Shown here piece by piece: positions 17,265 to 27,328 of a stretch of DNA of 64,000 nucleotides (its first letter is position 1; each line of letters begins with the position of its first letter). The position numbers and the translations under genes were made by a program. Under the pieces are notes generated by a model. It ran no database searches, had not been told where the DNA came from, and worked only from the letters and a program-made list of their open reading frames with translations. Origin of the DNA: Pseudodesulfovibrio profundus (GTDB lineage: Bacteria; Desulfobacterota; Desulfovibrionia; Desulfovibrionales; Desulfovibrionaceae). The DNA lies in contig NZ_LT907975.1 of assembly GCF_900217235.1 (NCBI RefSeq), positions 1,835,001-1,899,000 on the forward strand. The letters run 5' to 3'.

Positions 17265-18268
17265 TAGGAATCCTGAATTTTGTCTTTCACCTGCCGGAAA
17301 AACTCCTGCAGGAAGTTAGCGCTCGTCTGCTTGCTGTTGACATCCAGCCGATCGAGCAGAACCACGAGGTTGCCTCTCGGCGTTGTCGTGGACTTGAAAT
17401 AAAGTTCGTGAGAATCGCCGCCCGGGACCTTCATGGTGAAGACCCAGTTATCATCGACCTGCCGCCAGTTGGCATGGGCCATGGCCGCCTCGTCCGCCTC
17501 GCGGAGCAGTATCTCCATGAATCCTGCCAGCGGCAATCTGCCGGGTACGCCGAGGAACTCACCCTGCTCATTCAAAATGACGATGGGGGTGTTGAGAAAT
17601 GCATCGGAAGGGCGCTTGGGCGCGGATTCGGGTGCTTTTTCCTCTTTTTGCAGCGTATAGGACTTTACCGAACCTTCCCGGTCCGTGACCACAACCTTGC
17701 GGGTACGGCTCTTCTCGGGGCTTTTAGGAGGAGCAGGAGCCGCCTCTGGTGTTGGCGTCTTGTCTGCGGCGGGCTTTGCCGGAGCCTCTTTCATGCTGCC
17801 CATGAGCTGACCGAACATTTCCGCATTGCGGGTTTCAGCCTCAAGAAGGGCGTTGACGGCATTCTCCAGCTTTTCCAGCCGCTGGCCGGTCTTGGCCTGT
17901 GCCGTGGCCAGAGAGGCCATACCCTGCATCATCTGCCCTGCCGTGGAAAAGAACTGATCAAGGTACTCCTCGGAGACCACACCGCTACCTCCGCCTGCCT
18001 GCCCAGTGGACTGGGGGACAGGTTTGGACTTGGGGTCTTCCTTGAAGTGTTCCTTGAGGATCTTGCCCGTTTCGCGAACGGACATGCCTTTCTCGAAGCA
18101 GTCCCTGATCTTCAGACAGACATCAGCCGCCTCTTTTTTGAAACGGATGGGCTTGCCCCGTGTCAGTACGGGAATGAAGCCGGGAAATTTACGACGATAG
18201 CTCTTGATGGTGGTCTCGGAGACCGAACAAAGCTTCGCCAGATCCTTATGAGTGTAGGTCTCTGCCAT
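17264..18268 (-). CDS. MerR-like DNA-binding protein with C-terminal domain of unknown function
   Basis: 334 residues. Residues 1-75 form a MerR-type helix-turn-helix (YTHKDLAKLCSVSETTIKSYRRKFPGF). A coiled region follows near 110-160, then a Pro/Ala-rich linker (about 165-190). The C-terminal domain of about 100 residues (FLNTPIVILNEQGEFLG, NWVFTMKVPGGDSHELYFK, NLVVLLDRLDVNSKQ) was not recognised. There is no effector-binding domain of classical MerR proteins. It may be a structural or phage-like regulator. Ribosome binding is weak (GAGAAA). Gene 18669-19058 is upstream on the same strand but 400 bases away. Confidence 0.65.
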   Translation of the reverse strand: MAETYTHKDLAKLCSVSETTIKSYRRKFPGFIPVLTRGKPIRFKKEAADVCLKIRDCFEKGMSVRETGKILKEHFKEDPKSKPVPQSTGQAGGGSGVVSEEYLDQFFSTAGQMMQGMASLATAQAKTGQRLEKLENAVNALLEAETRNAEMFGQLMGSMKEAPAKPAADKTPTPEAAPAPPKSPEKSRTRKVVVTDREGSVKSYTLQKEEKAPESAPKRPSDAFLNTPIVILNEQGEFLGVPGRLPLAGFMEILLREADEAAMAHANWRQVDDNWVFTMKVPGGDSHELYFKSTTTPRGNLVVLLDRLDVNSKQTSANFLQEFFRQVKDKIQDS

Positions 18269-18487
18269 GGTAATTTCTCATGCGTAAACGGTTGAGGGAG
18301 GAATTTCGCGTGGACAGCCGTAACTGTCGGGGGCGGGACTTGAGCCGGGAATCCCAGATGCAGGACACCTGACGCAGAGGCCGGGAGACCCTGTTGACAA
18401 GATCAAGCTTTCCGCCGAGTCGGACGATCACCTTCGTGGGCATGGAGCTGCCAGCAAGCCGAATCACACGCGCCTCCTTGCTTGAAT

Positions 18488-18517
18488 CGTCACCCATCGT
18501 CACCCACAGTCACCCGG
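18488..18517. repeat. Three tandem 10-bp repeats
   Basis: CGTCACCCAT, CGTCACCCAC, AGTCACCCGG in direct order, one per helical turn, about 220 bases upstream of the MerR-like gene. This could be a binding array. The rest of 18269-18668 holds an AT-rich stretch (18540-18660) and no convincing gene. Confidence 0.45.
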
Positions 18518-18668
18518 ACAGGGCATGGCGATGGTCCATGCATCATAAATATCTAGAAAACATCTAGAGGTCAAGCAGGGGTACGGGAATCTCTTCTGTC
18601 TCCACGTCGGATCAATCCACGGTGAGTCGTGTCACAATTTTTATAAATAATGTTTTAACAGCAGGTGG

Positions 18669-19058
18669 TTACAGCTTATTCTGAATAACACCGTGGATGC
18701 GTCGAGCCGATGCTTCATTGCCTATCAGCCCCACGCGAACGGATATCTCGGTCTGGGTATCGGTGACCTGCTTCATGGTGATCACGACGCGTTCGCCGTT
18801 GTATTTCCCCTGCACTTCTCCGTCGGTTTCGGCTTTCCGTTCCTTGATAACAGGGATGCCGAGTTCCTCACATGCAGCCACAGACGCACGGAAGGCGTTG
18901 GGCACATCGGTCTCGTAGGTGCCAAGGGTCTGCCCCTCGATGTAGACATAGGTTCCGGCAGCAACCGCACTGCCACCGACCACAAATGCGCACCCTGCGG
19001 ATACGGACAGCAGGACCGCGCAAACCAGCACATTGATCGCCAGATGATATTGTTTCAT
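18669..19058 (-). CDS. DUF3568-type lipoprotein
   Basis: 129 residues with a lipoprotein signal (LLSVSAGC) followed by AFVVGGSAVAAGTYVYIEGQ. The latter is the typical hydrophobic entry of DUF3568 outer-surface or periplasmic lipoproteins. The rest is a small alpha/beta domain (AFRASVAACEELGIPV, VVITMKQVTDTQTEISVRVG). Function unknown. It starts two bases after the preceding lipoprotein gene ends, so the two are co-transcribed. Confidence 0.75.
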   Translation of the reverse strand: MKQYHLAINVLVCAVLLSVSAGCAFVVGGSAVAAGTYVYIEGQTLGTYETDVPNAFRASVAACEELGIPVIKERKAETDGEVQGKYNGERVVITMKQVTDTQTEISVRVGLIGNEASARRIHGVIQNKL

Positions 19059-19060
19059 GA

Positions 19061-19606
19061 TTATTCCACATCCTCCGGTTTATTGAACGCGATGGCTTTG
19101 ACCTTGGACTTGTCCACGCTGACTTCTTCCAGTTCCAGATTGATGGGATTGCGGCGCAAGAACGTGTACTCCTGGTGGTCTGCCGAGCCCAGGTAGACAT
19201 GGGCATCAGTAAAGCGCAACTGCTTGTTGGCACGGGTACGGATGGTCAACGATCCGTCCTCTTCAAATATCAGCACCTTCCAGTTCCACAGGTCATCCTG
19301 GCGGGTGATGCTCATGACGGTCGGTGTTCTTCCGTTCAGTTCACCATTGATATATATGAGAAAATTTCCAAGACGCTTTATGTCCGTGATCTCGACGGTG
19401 GACCCATCCAGCAAGTACAGATTGCCGACTGGAGTGAACAGGGTCTCGTAGGAAGTCGCATTCGACTCCACCGCAGCATCGGCTGTCTCGCCGGTCACGG
19501 TTTCGCCGGCAGCGGTCTGATCATCGCCATTCATCGGCTGATCAGATTTACCGGCACATCCGGCGATAAGAACAAGAAGCATCAAGACTACAGAAACGGC
19601 GCGCAT
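19061..19606 (-). CDS. Lipoprotein of unknown function
   Basis: 181 residues with lipobox LIAGC at about residue 17, then an acidic Thr/Ala-rich linker (residues 20-50) and a beta-rich domain. The domain includes LYLLDGSTVEITDIKRLGNFLIYINGEL and ADHQEYTFLRRNPINLELEEV, split here by eye. It belongs to no family I recognise. It is first of a two-gene lipoprotein operon on the minus strand. Confidence 0.65.
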   Translation of the reverse strand: MRAVSVVLMLLVLIAGCAGKSDQPMNGDDQTAAGETVTGETADAAVESNATSYETLFTPVGNLYLLDGSTVEITDIKRLGNFLIYINGELNGRTPTVMSITRQDDLWNWKVLIFEEDGSLTIRTRANKQLRFTDAHVYLGSADHQEYTFLRRNPINLELEEVSVDKSKVKAIAFNKPEDVE

Positions 19607-19702
19607 TGCATCCTCCGAAAATGAATTGGCTATAGCTCACTCCCTATCAGGTAACCGGCGTGGAATCCAGCATGGAAAGGAGGTCCTGGCGGATGGAAAC
19701 CG

Positions 19703-19740
19703 CAAAAGAAACGCCCCGACACCAAACGATGTCGGGGCGC
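19703..19740 (-). terminator. Terminator after the chemoreceptor gene
   Basis: CGCCCCGAC / GTCGGGGCG stem; on the minus strand it is followed by TTTCTTTT. Confidence 0.85.
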
Positions 19741-19757
19741 ATATGGACAGACTGTAT

Positions 19758-21764
19758 CTAGAACTTTTCGAACCCGTCATCCTGATCGGATTCAAGAGGG
19801 ATGCGGTTGGTTCGGGCGGTGACAACATGCGGCGGTGCATCAGCATCGTACGGGTCACCGGCACAAGTCATATCGCTGATCTTGAAGAAGCTGATGTGCT
19901 CCTGCAGATCCTGCGAGCGCGTGGAGAGCTTGCCAGCCGTGGCTGCGACCTGCTCTGCGGTGGCGGCATTCTGCTGAACCACCGTTTCCGACCCCTGCAA
20001 CCCGCGGGTCACTTCCTTTACTCCCGTGCTCTGGGAGGCTGTTGCTGCGGAGATGTCCTGAATTCGGGCGGCGGTCTGCTTGATGTCAGGCACAATCTGC
20101 TTGAGCATATCACCGGCCTCCTGTGCCTGGGCTACGCTCGATACGGACAGCTCGCTGATTCCTGCTGCGGCCACACCCGAACGTTCGGCCAGCTTGCGGA
20201 CTTCAGCAGCGACCACGGCAAATCCCTTACCCGCCTCTCCGGCCCTGGCAGCTTCGATAGCTGCATTGAGCGCAAGGAGATTGGTCTGGCGGGCGATGTC
20301 CTCAATGATGGAAATCTCATCCGCGATCTTCTTCATGGCCTCAAGGGTTCGATCAACGGCCTGACCACCGACTTCGGCATCACCGGCCGCCTTGTTGGCG
20401 ATCCCTTCGGTCTCACGGGCTATTTCCGCTGCCTCCTGAATGGATGACGACATCTCTGTCATGCTGGCCGTCACTTCCTCCAGGGCGGCTGCCTGTTCCG
20501 TGGCTCCCTGAGACAACACATCGCTGGCCGAAGCAAGGTGATCGCACCCCTCGGTCACATCGGACGTAATCGTCTGCACACTGCTCAGCGTGCCTGTAAG
20601 CTTCTCGCTCATGGTCTGCATGGCAGACAGAATCACACCCATTTCATCCTTGCGCTCTTCCACGCAGATATCCCGCAGGTCACCCTGGGAAATCTTGGCG
20701 GCAATCTGGGCACAATGCCGCATGGGGCGCATGATGGAATGATTGATCACCCACAGGACGATGCCGATGGGAATGGCGATAAACAAAAACATGATCCCGA
20801 GGATCGTCCACATGGCCGTGGTGATCATGGCCTGTTGAGCAGAAATATCCATGGACATGACAATGGTCCCGATGACCTTGCCTCGGTAATCCTTGACCGG
20901 AAACGCACCCAGAGCACGATCCCCTTCCTGGGTGACCGTCGTATCAGTGAAACCTTTTGCCAGCAGTTCACCATCGATAAGATCCTGGGTGGTGCTGCTG
21001 TCCTGGCCATACACGAGCACGTACTTGTCATCGCGCACCGGATTCTTGGTGGGGTCCTGAAGGCGCGTCGTGATGGGGAGCAGGCCGGCATCCATATAGA
21101 GCAATGCCTCCATGTCGCCACCGGCTTCCAGAGACTTCAGCACTCCGTCAAACCCGATAAGCACCTCGACCGAACCGAGGTGCGTGCCGTCCGGCCCGGT
21201 GATGGGCGCCAGACCGCGAATGGTGAACCCGCCTCGTCCCGGCTCGATGCCTTTGATCGGCTGCTTCGTGGCATTCACGTCGATGACGGTATTGCGGAAG
21301 CTGGAAAGATCATCGGAGATATCCACCCACTGCCCTTTTTTACGAGCCTGCTTTTCACGCCAGACGCGAACAAGGCTCCGTGCGGTAGGCAAGTGGAAGT
21401 GTGCTCGAAAGCTGCTGCCGACAACCTCTTTGTACCCTTTGAGCGTTGGCCCAAGAGATGCCCGAAGTTGCTCTCGCGCCTGTTGCAGGGTTGGGTCTAC
21501 GGCATCATTCATGTCGCCCGTATTGGCCAGCTCGAACGCTTTGACCACGGCAGAGTCACGACTGAACAGGGCTGCCTGATTCAATGCACTATCAGACATG
21601 GCATCAATGGATTGCCTGACACCATCCACCTTGGACTCGATGACCATGTTGACAAATGATCGCTCCAAATTGCCAAACTGGAAGAATATGACTGCGGCAC
21701 CACCAACCATCAGCACCAGGGCAACTGATAGCAGTGAAGCAAGAAGTTTGGTTCGGATACCCAT
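19758..21764 (-). CDS. Methyl-accepting chemotaxis protein
   Basis: 668 residues. TM1 is at about 7-29 and a periplasmic sensor region of some 270 residues with Cache-like features follows ([43 protein letters not shown]). TM2 is near 310, followed by HAMP. The cytoplasmic signalling domain contains [30 protein letters not shown], split by eye. There is no C-terminal receptor-tether pentapeptide. The start at 21764 is chosen for AAGGAG seven bases upstream; an upstream in-frame ATG at 21809 lacks one. The sensor type suggests a small organic ligand. Confidence 0.93.
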   Translation of the reverse strand: MGIRTKLLASLLSVALVLMVGGAAVIFFQFGNLERSFVNMVIESKVDGVRQSIDAMSDSALNQAALFSRDSAVVKAFELANTGDMNDAVDPTLQQAREQLRASLGPTLKGYKEVVGSSFRAHFHLPTARSLVRVWREKQARKKGQWVDISDDLSSFRNTVIDVNATKQPIKGIEPGRGGFTIRGLAPITGPDGTHLGSVEVLIGFDGVLKSLEAGGDMEALLYMDAGLLPITTRLQDPTKNPVRDDKYVLVYGQDSSTTQDLIDGELLAKGFTDTTVTQEGDRALGAFPVKDYRGKVIGTIVMSMDISAQQAMITTAMWTILGIMFLFIAIPIGIVLWVINHSIMRPMRHCAQIAAKISQGDLRDICVEERKDEMGVILSAMQTMSEKLTGTLSSVQTITSDVTEGCDHLASASDVLSQGATEQAAALEEVTASMTEMSSSIQEAAEIARETEGIANKAAGDAEVGGQAVDRTLEAMKKIADEISIIEDIARQTNLLALNAAIEAARAGEAGKGFAVVAAEVRKLAERSGVAAAGISELSVSSVAQAQEAGDMLKQIVPDIKQTAARIQDISAATASQSTGVKEVTRGLQGSETVVQQNAATAEQVAATAGKLSTRSQDLQEHISFFKISDMTCAGDPYDADAPPHVVTARTNRIPLESDQDDGFEKF

Positions 21765-21948
21765 ACGAACACTCCTTTTAAACATTAGACAAAACGATAT
21801 TTTGAGCAACAGAAGTGATCAATTATTATCGCTGAAACAACACATCTCGAAGGATAGAAAAAACAAATGGCTTTCTCTTTAAGACTTTATTTCGCTCCAT
21901 AGCAGGGTTTTCGCGTTGTGTCCATTGATACGGGCAATTTTCTACATG

Positions 21949-23216
21949 GAGACCTCTGCACGGCAAATCCCACACTTTTACTCTTTAACTATTTGATTTA
22001 TTATGCTATTATTTCTCCATCCAAAGGAGGAAGGCATGGCTATTCGGCAGAAAGGACCTCGGTTGGGTGATTACTTCCTGGGGCACCGCAGAACCAAGAC
22101 CACATTTCTGGATGAGATCAACGAACTCATCGACTGGCAGCCCATCAACGCCTTTCTGTGCAAGAAGATCAGGCGCAAGGCCAACGCCGTGGGCAATCCC
22201 GCCTATCCGCCTCTGGCGATGTTCAAGATTCTGCTCTTGCAGCGTTGGTACAACCTGAGTGATCCGGGCGTGGAGCAGGCGCTGCTCGACCGGCTCTCCT
22301 TTGTCAGATTTACCGGTTTTTCCATCGAGGACGACGTGCCGGACGAGACCACCATATGCCGTTTCCGTAACGGTTTGATCCGCCTGAAGGTGCTGGACTC
22401 CTTGCTCGACATGCTTAACCGCCAGCTTGAAGGACAAGGGCTTCTTGTCCGTGAGGGAGCCGTGGTGGACGCCTCGGTAGTCGAGTCGCAGCGGCGGCCG
22501 CGCAAGGTTATCGACGTGATGCCTGAGGACCGTTCCGAGGACGCCGAAGAACAGGATGGGCCGGTGGACTGCCGGGTCAGCTATTCGGATGACGAGGAGG
22601 CGGCCTGGCTCCGCAAGAGAAATCGGGCCTATTACGGCTACAAGCTCCATGCCGCGACGGACAGTCGAGACGGGTTTCTGCTCTGTGGTCACATCACTCC
22701 CGCGAACCATTCGGACACGGGCGAATTCGAGCGGCTCGTGAATGGCGTCGGCCTTGATCCCGGCGCACGGGTTTATGCGGACAAGGGCTATTGCAGCGGG
22801 AAGAACCGGGACATTCTGTTTGATCGCGATTTGGAGGACGGAACCATGGACAAGACGCCTCGTGGCGGCAGGCTGACAGACTTCGAAAAGACCCGCAACC
22901 GTGACATCAGCAGCATTCGGCAAATAGTCGAGCGGGCCTTCGGCACACTCAAACGTGGCTACGCATTCTTTCGGTCCCGATACGTGGGTCGTGAGAAGGT
23001 GGAGGGAGAGTTCCACATCCTCGCCATGGCGTTCAATTTGAAAAAAGCTGTTCGACTGGCGCGAGCCTGAAGGGAGAGGTGCGTCCAAAATCCGGCATTT
23101 CGGCCAGAAATGGCAGGAAAAGGCCGGGAATGAGCCCAAGCTGGGGTGCGGTCAGAACATCAAATTGGGTGCGGAGCGCAAGGCACGGACGCGAAAAGGG
23201 GATGCGCAGAGGTCTC
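21949..23216 (+). mobile_element. IS5-family insertion sequence
   Basis: 1268 bp between inverted ends beginning GAGACCTCTGC (left 21949-21959, right 23206-23216). It carries a single transposase. No convincing target duplication is seen: flanks end CATG and begin AACT. A deletion or rearrangement may have removed one side. Confidence 0.8.
22036..23070 (+). CDS. IS5-family transposase
   Basis: 344 residues. The N-terminal helical domain has YPPLAMFKILLLQRWYNLSD. The DDE residues are in VVDASVVESQRR, VYADKGYCSGKNRD and the C-terminal ISSIRQIVERAFGTLKRGY. AAGGAGG lies just before the ATG at 22036. The reading frame is intact. Confidence 0.93.
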   Translation: MAIRQKGPRLGDYFLGHRRTKTTFLDEINELIDWQPINAFLCKKIRRKANAVGNPAYPPLAMFKILLLQRWYNLSDPGVEQALLDRLSFVRFTGFSIEDDVPDETTICRFRNGLIRLKVLDSLLDMLNRQLEGQGLLVREGAVVDASVVESQRRPRKVIDVMPEDRSEDAEEQDGPVDCRVSYSDDEEAAWLRKRNRAYYGYKLHAATDSRDGFLLCGHITPANHSDTGEFERLVNGVGLDPGARVYADKGYCSGKNRDILFDRDLEDGTMDKTPRGGRLTDFEKTRNRDISSIRQIVERAFGTLKRGYAFFRSRYVGREKVEGEFHILAMAFNLKKAVRLARA

Positions 23217-23355
23217 AACTAAGAGTTTTTCCAGATACCCAACCCAGCGTGAAAAGGAGAAAGAATATTTTAGAAACAACTTTGCCGTTAAAGTTGAAGA
23301 TACTAGAGATATTCACTATTATGACGACGTAATCGTCTCCTTAGATAAAAAAATA

Positions 23356-24064
23356 GGGGCTGTACCAGATAACTCCTTTGGGTTATCGGTATGGCAATGC
23401 GAAAAAGTCGTTTGAGCAAGGACAAGCAGCTTCGTTTAATCGAACATTTTGTGGCTGGCACGACAGCTCGTTGCGCTGCCGATCTGGTTGGTGTGAACGT
23501 CAAAACAGCCGCCTATTACTTTCACCGGCTCCGGGAAATCATAGCGGTAGAAGAGTCCTGTGAAGGGATGGATTTTGGCGAATTTGAGGTCGATGAGAGC
23601 TACTTCGGTGGCAAGCGAAAGGGCAAAAGAGGACGTGGGGCGGCTGGTAAGGTTCCTGTTTTTGGAATCCTTAAAAGGGGCGGGAAGGTCTATACACAGG
23701 TGATTCCTGATGCGAAAGGTAAAACCTTGCTTCCCATTATTCAGGAAAGAATCCAGCCAGACAGTGTGGTTTACTCGGACTGCTGGTATGGCTACAATGT
23801 CCTTGATGTGTCAGCGTTCAAACACTTCCGAATCAACCACTCGAAGCTGTTTGCAGATAGCCACAACCACATCAATGGAATCGAGAATTTTTGGAACCAG
23901 GCCAAACGCCATATGAGGAAATTCAACGGCATTCCAACCAAGCATTTTTCTCTGTTTTTAAAGGAATGCGAGTGGCGTTTTAATAACAGCAATCCGCGAA
24001 GCCAGTTTAAACAACTGAAACAGTGGGTTAGAAGACATATGGGCTAGTTATCTGGTACAGCCCC
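23356..24064 (+). mobile_element. IS1595-family insertion sequence
   Basis: 709 bp bounded by perfect inverted repeats GGGGCTGTACCAGATAACT and flanked by an 8-bp duplication AAAAAATA (23348-23355, 24065-24072), as expected for IS1595. Confidence 0.95.
23391..24047 (+). CDS. IS1595-family transposase
   Basis: 218 residues of the ISXO2/IS1016-like type. A short N-terminal helical region is followed by the DDE core with FEVDESYFGGKRKGKRG, VVYSDCWYGYN and NGIENFWNQAKRHMRKFNG. It lacks the zinc-ribbon found in longer members. The frame is complete, so it may be active. Confidence 0.92.
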   Translation: MAMRKSRLSKDKQLRLIEHFVAGTTARCAADLVGVNVKTAAYYFHRLREIIAVEESCEGMDFGEFEVDESYFGGKRKGKRGRGAAGKVPVFGILKRGGKVYTQVIPDAKGKTLLPIIQERIQPDSVVYSDCWYGYNVLDVSAFKHFRINHSKLFADSHNHINGIENFWNQAKRHMRKFNGIPTKHFSLFLKECEWRFNNSNPRSQFKQLKQWVRRHMG

Positions 24065-24218
24065 AAAAAATAATAGAAAAAGGCAACAATGATGAACATT
24101 CAATCATCTTAGAAGCGTTAAAATAGGTTCATCCGGCTCAAGAGTACTTTTGACAAAATGAAAGGACATGGCGTCCAACCGATGGAAGTACCACCAACCA
24201 TCGGGAGGAAGAACCACC

Positions 24219-25433
24219 ATGTCCACGAGTTTGATGTATCACGCCTTCGGTCTGACCGGCTTCGACTATGTTCGGCAGTCGTTTGTGGCCGGGAACATTA
24301 TCTTTGATGTCCGGCCCAAGCCGAAACTGGTCAGATGTCCGGAATGTAAAAGCCAAGAGGTCGTTCGACGTGGGTCATTTGAGAGGTGGCTCAGGACCGT
24401 TCCCATCGGCTTCAAACCTGTTTGGCTGTGTGTGGAGGCTCCGCGAGTAGAATGTCGGAAGTGTGGCTGTGTTCGACGAATCGACCTGAAGATTGCCGAG
24501 CCGAGGCGTTGGTACACAAGGGCTTTTGAGCGATTCGCATTGGCACTCACCAAGATGATGACCATGCTTGATGCATCTGCCTTACTCGGTATCGGGTGGG
24601 ACGGAATCAAGTCCATCTTTAAACGTCACCTCCAGCGTCGTTTCGGCAATCCGTCTCTGTCCGGCCTCAAGTATATCGCCATCGATGAAATCAGCGTCCG
24701 CAAAGGGCACAAATATTTGACCCTAGTTATGGACCTTGAAAGTGGCGCAATCGTATTTGTGGGAGACGGCAAGGGCGCGGAGGCACTGGATCCATTCTGG
24801 AAGCGGCTGAAGCGTTCAAGCGCAATGGTTCAAGCGGTCGCTACAGATCTGAGTATAGCATACATCAGCGCAGTTATGACCCACCTTCCAGGTGTCCCAC
24901 TGGTGTTCGATCATTTCCACGTGGTGAAGCTCATGAACGACAAACTGACAGAGATTCGACGCAAGATTTTCCAGGAGTTGGAAAACATGCCAGGGCGGGA
25001 AGTTCTCAAAGGAAGTCGCTGGATTCTATTGAAAAATCCAGAAAATCTGAATAAGAAACGCAATGAACCGGAACGATTGAAAGAAGCTCTGCGATTCAAT
25101 GAGCCATTGGCCACGGCCTATTATATGAAGGAAGATCTGCGGCAAATTTGGAGTCAATCGGACAAAGCAAAAGCCTTTGTTTTCCTGGACGACTGGATTG
25201 CCCGTGCAACTACGTCAGGGATCGGCCCACTGGTGAAGATGGGCAATACCATGGTAAAATTCAGGTTCGGCATTCTGGCTTGGTATGATCATCCCATTTC
25301 GTCAGGCCCGATGGAAGGCTCCAATAACAAGATCAAAACCATGAAACGGCAGGCCTACGGCTACCGGGACAAGGAGTTCTTTAAACTCAGAATCATGGGC
25401 ATCCATGAGTCCCGGTTTATCCTGACGGGGTGA
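24219..25433 (+). CDS. ISL3-family transposase, copy 2
   Basis: 404 residues, clearly related to but diverged from copy 1. It has a zinc-ribbon (RCPECKSQ...CRKCG) and catalytic residues in YIAIDEISVRKGH, VATDLSIAYISA and GPMEGSNNKIK. GGGAGGAAG precedes the ATG. The 3' end differs from copy 1 in the region that should also form the right inverted repeat (HESRFILTG in place of HEAKYALAG). The copy may therefore have lost its own right end and rely on the remnant at 27329-27405. Confidence 0.93.
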   Translation: MSTSLMYHAFGLTGFDYVRQSFVAGNIIFDVRPKPKLVRCPECKSQEVVRRGSFERWLRTVPIGFKPVWLCVEAPRVECRKCGCVRRIDLKIAEPRRWYTRAFERFALALTKMMTMLDASALLGIGWDGIKSIFKRHLQRRFGNPSLSGLKYIAIDEISVRKGHKYLTLVMDLESGAIVFVGDGKGAEALDPFWKRLKRSSAMVQAVATDLSIAYISAVMTHLPGVPLVFDHFHVVKLMNDKLTEIRRKIFQELENMPGREVLKGSRWILLKNPENLNKKRNEPERLKEALRFNEPLATAYYMKEDLRQIWSQSDKAKAFVFLDDWIARATTSGIGPLVKMGNTMVKFRFGILAWYDHPISSGPMEGSNNKIKTMKRQAYGYRDKEFFKLRIMGIHESRFILTG

Positions 25434-25560
25434 TTTATGATGTTTGTTTCTTTTTGTGGACTTTTTTATCCCCTAGAGGTATGGTATTCAAAATACTATC
25501 CTCAGCGCTAAGTGTTTGAATAAAATCAGTATGTTGCTTGATGAAAAAAAAGGGAAAACC

Positions 25561-26115
25561 ATGTGTAAGTCAAAGCTCTTGGTGGGACTCATAATGATTA
25601 CTTGTTTTCTATCGAGTATTGTTGCCTTGGCAGATGACCATAATGATCGTCGTAAACACCGTAAAGACCACCACGATCGAGAGGAGGTAGAAGATGCCGT
25701 GCCCAGCCCTAAAAATGAGCTCTACCTATCGGTTTGCGGTTCATGCCACATGGCCTATCCGCCGGGGTTGCTAAATTCGGCCTCGTGGGCTGCTTTGATT
25801 CAGGGGGCGAGTGAGCATTTCGGCGAAGATCTTAGTTTAGACACCAAGGATGCCGAAGAGCTCGAAACCTATCTTACATCAGGGGCATCTGAAAACGTTC
25901 AAGGAGAATTAGCTAGGGATATTTCCCGGGATTTGGGGAATCGGATTGTAAAGCGCATCACCGAAATTCCTGAAATAAGAAAAGAACATCATGAGTTGAG
26001 TGCCTCAGTGTTTTCAAGAACATCTATTGGTGGTCTTTCAAACTGTATTGCATGTCACAAGCGTGCTGATGTCGGAGTGTTTGACGACGACGAGGTAAGC
26101 ATACCACGAGAATGA
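25561..26115 (+). CDS. Diheme cytochrome c (DHC family), transposon passenger
   Basis: 184-residue periplasmic c-type cytochrome. It starts with a signal peptide (KLLVGLIMITCFLSSIVALA) and a His/Asp-rich segment. Two heme motifs are CGSCH and CIACH. Family hallmarks of DHC (PF09626) are visible: CHMAYPPGLLNSASW, HFGEDLSLD, EIRKEHHELSASVFSR and a final IPRE. The start at 25561 is preferred over an in-frame TTG/ATG 30-45 bases upstream because it begins the signal peptide. DHC proteins usually donate electrons near cytochrome b or SHP-type partners; none is present here. Confidence 0.85.
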   Translation: MCKSKLLVGLIMITCFLSSIVALADDHNDRRKHRKDHHDREEVEDAVPSPKNELYLSVCGSCHMAYPPGLLNSASWAALIQGASEHFGEDLSLDTKDAEELETYLTSGASENVQGELARDISRDLGNRIVKRITEIPEIRKEHHELSASVFSRTSIGGLSNCIACHKRADVGVFDDDEVSIPRE

Positions 26116-26170
26116 TCCAAAGAATTTGAGGTTAAAGGGCGAGAGTTTTTTTGCTTATCTTTTGGTGATG

Positions 26171-27268
26171 TTATTTCGACCGTAAGGTGACCCGCAGGAT
26201 TTCGCTTGGCCTCCACAGACGCATGCGCGGCCCCCAAATGCCGGTTCCCCGGCAGATGATGACTGTCATCGAGTCGACCTCGTGACGTCCTTCCAGCAGT
26301 GGGTAGCGCAGCCGCACCAGATAACCGAAAGGCCAAACTTGCCCTGCGTGGGTATGGCCGCTTAGCATCAGTCCGACGCCTTGTGCAGCCGCCTCTGCGG
26401 TGCGTAGTGGGGTGTGCGACAGCAGAACGGTGGACCCGGCAGGACGGTCTGACAATGTTTCGGTTATGGGGTCTGCGGTTGCTGCCATGCGTGAGTGGAT
26501 GGTTAGATCCTCCACTCCGGCTATGATCAGCCCCGATGCCGGGGACTCCCACTTGTTGAGCAGCACATTGAATCCGGCATCAGCCATGAGCTGCATGGGA
26601 TTCCCCTCACGGCCATATTGCTCGTGGTTGCCCTGAACCGCAAAGACACCAAACGGTGCGCGAAGGGTGCGTAGCACGGGCAGCAATCCGTCATAGTTTA
26701 GGCTGTGTCCCTCGAAGATGTCCCCGAGCAGCACGATCATGTCCGGCTGCATGGACATGGTTTGCTCTATGCGAGCTTTGAGCCAGTCCGTGTCCTGTTG
26801 GGAGCCGATATGAAGGTCCGACAGTCCGGCAATGACCATACCGTCGATGTCGAGCGGTAATTCGGGCAGGGCTACCTCGTACTCCGTGATTACAGGCGAA
26901 CGTAGCCCTTGCACCATGGCCAATCCCGACAGGAGCAGTCCGGCCAAGAACGCCGCCCCCCGCAGCTTGGGTGTCATGCGTGGCATGAAAAAACCGAATC
27001 CGGTGATGATGTCTACGAACAGCAGCAGGACGAACGTGAGAAAAATGACGACTAACAGGTTCATTCCAGCAAGTTCAATGACCGAAGCCCATTGTTCATC
27101 GCGGCCATGACAAAACGCTCTGCCCAACCAGACGGAGACCCAGGACAGGACACAGAGGCCCAAGCGTATCGGCCAGGAAATGCGGTCGAACAGGGGGAGG
27201 CCCCCCATGCGCCAGAAGATGTACCCAACCATTAGGGCAGCCGCAGTCAGAAGGATAGTTCCGAACAT
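26171..27268 (-). CDS. Membrane-anchored metallophosphoesterase, transposon passenger
   Basis: 365 residues. Four N-terminal membrane segments (about 1-130) precede a calcineurin-like phosphoesterase domain with all metal motifs: GLSDLHIG, VLLGDIFEG, VQGNHEQYG, LLSHTP and LSGHTHAGQVWPF. This is the YkuE/YaeI-like arrangement, where such enzymes act on lipid headgroups or phosphoesters at the membrane. It is convergent with the diheme cytochrome gene. Its composition resembles the chromosome more than the AT-rich gene that was hit, so the passengers probably came from a similar genome. Confidence 0.85.
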   Translation of the reverse strand: MFGTILLTAAALMVGYIFWRMGGLPLFDRISWPIRLGLCVLSWVSVWLGRAFCHGRDEQWASVIELAGMNLLVVIFLTFVLLLFVDIITGFGFFMPRMTPKLRGAAFLAGLLLSGLAMVQGLRSPVITEYEVALPELPLDIDGMVIAGLSDLHIGSQQDTDWLKARIEQTMSMQPDMIVLLGDIFEGHSLNYDGLLPVLRTLRAPFGVFAVQGNHEQYGREGNPMQLMADAGFNVLLNKWESPASGLIIAGVEDLTIHSRMAATADPITETLSDRPAGSTVLLSHTPLRTAEAAAQGVGLMLSGHTHAGQVWPFGYLVRLRYPLLEGRHEVDSMTVIICRGTGIWGPRMRLWRPSEILRVTLRSK

Positions 27269-27328
27269 GTGACCTGATTACCACAGTAAGGGAATAATGC
27301 CACCGCCTAGTTGTTTCTAAATTTTTAT

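Noticed and set aside
18246-18503. 85-codon minus-strand frame overlapping the MerR-like start
   Set aside because: Arg/Leu-rich with no family or ribosome binding site; starts inside the 10-bp repeat array. Coding not supported.
21945-23220. Target duplication for the IS5 element
   Set aside because: CTA occurs on both sides only if the inverted ends are made unequal; with GAGACC ends the flanks do not match.
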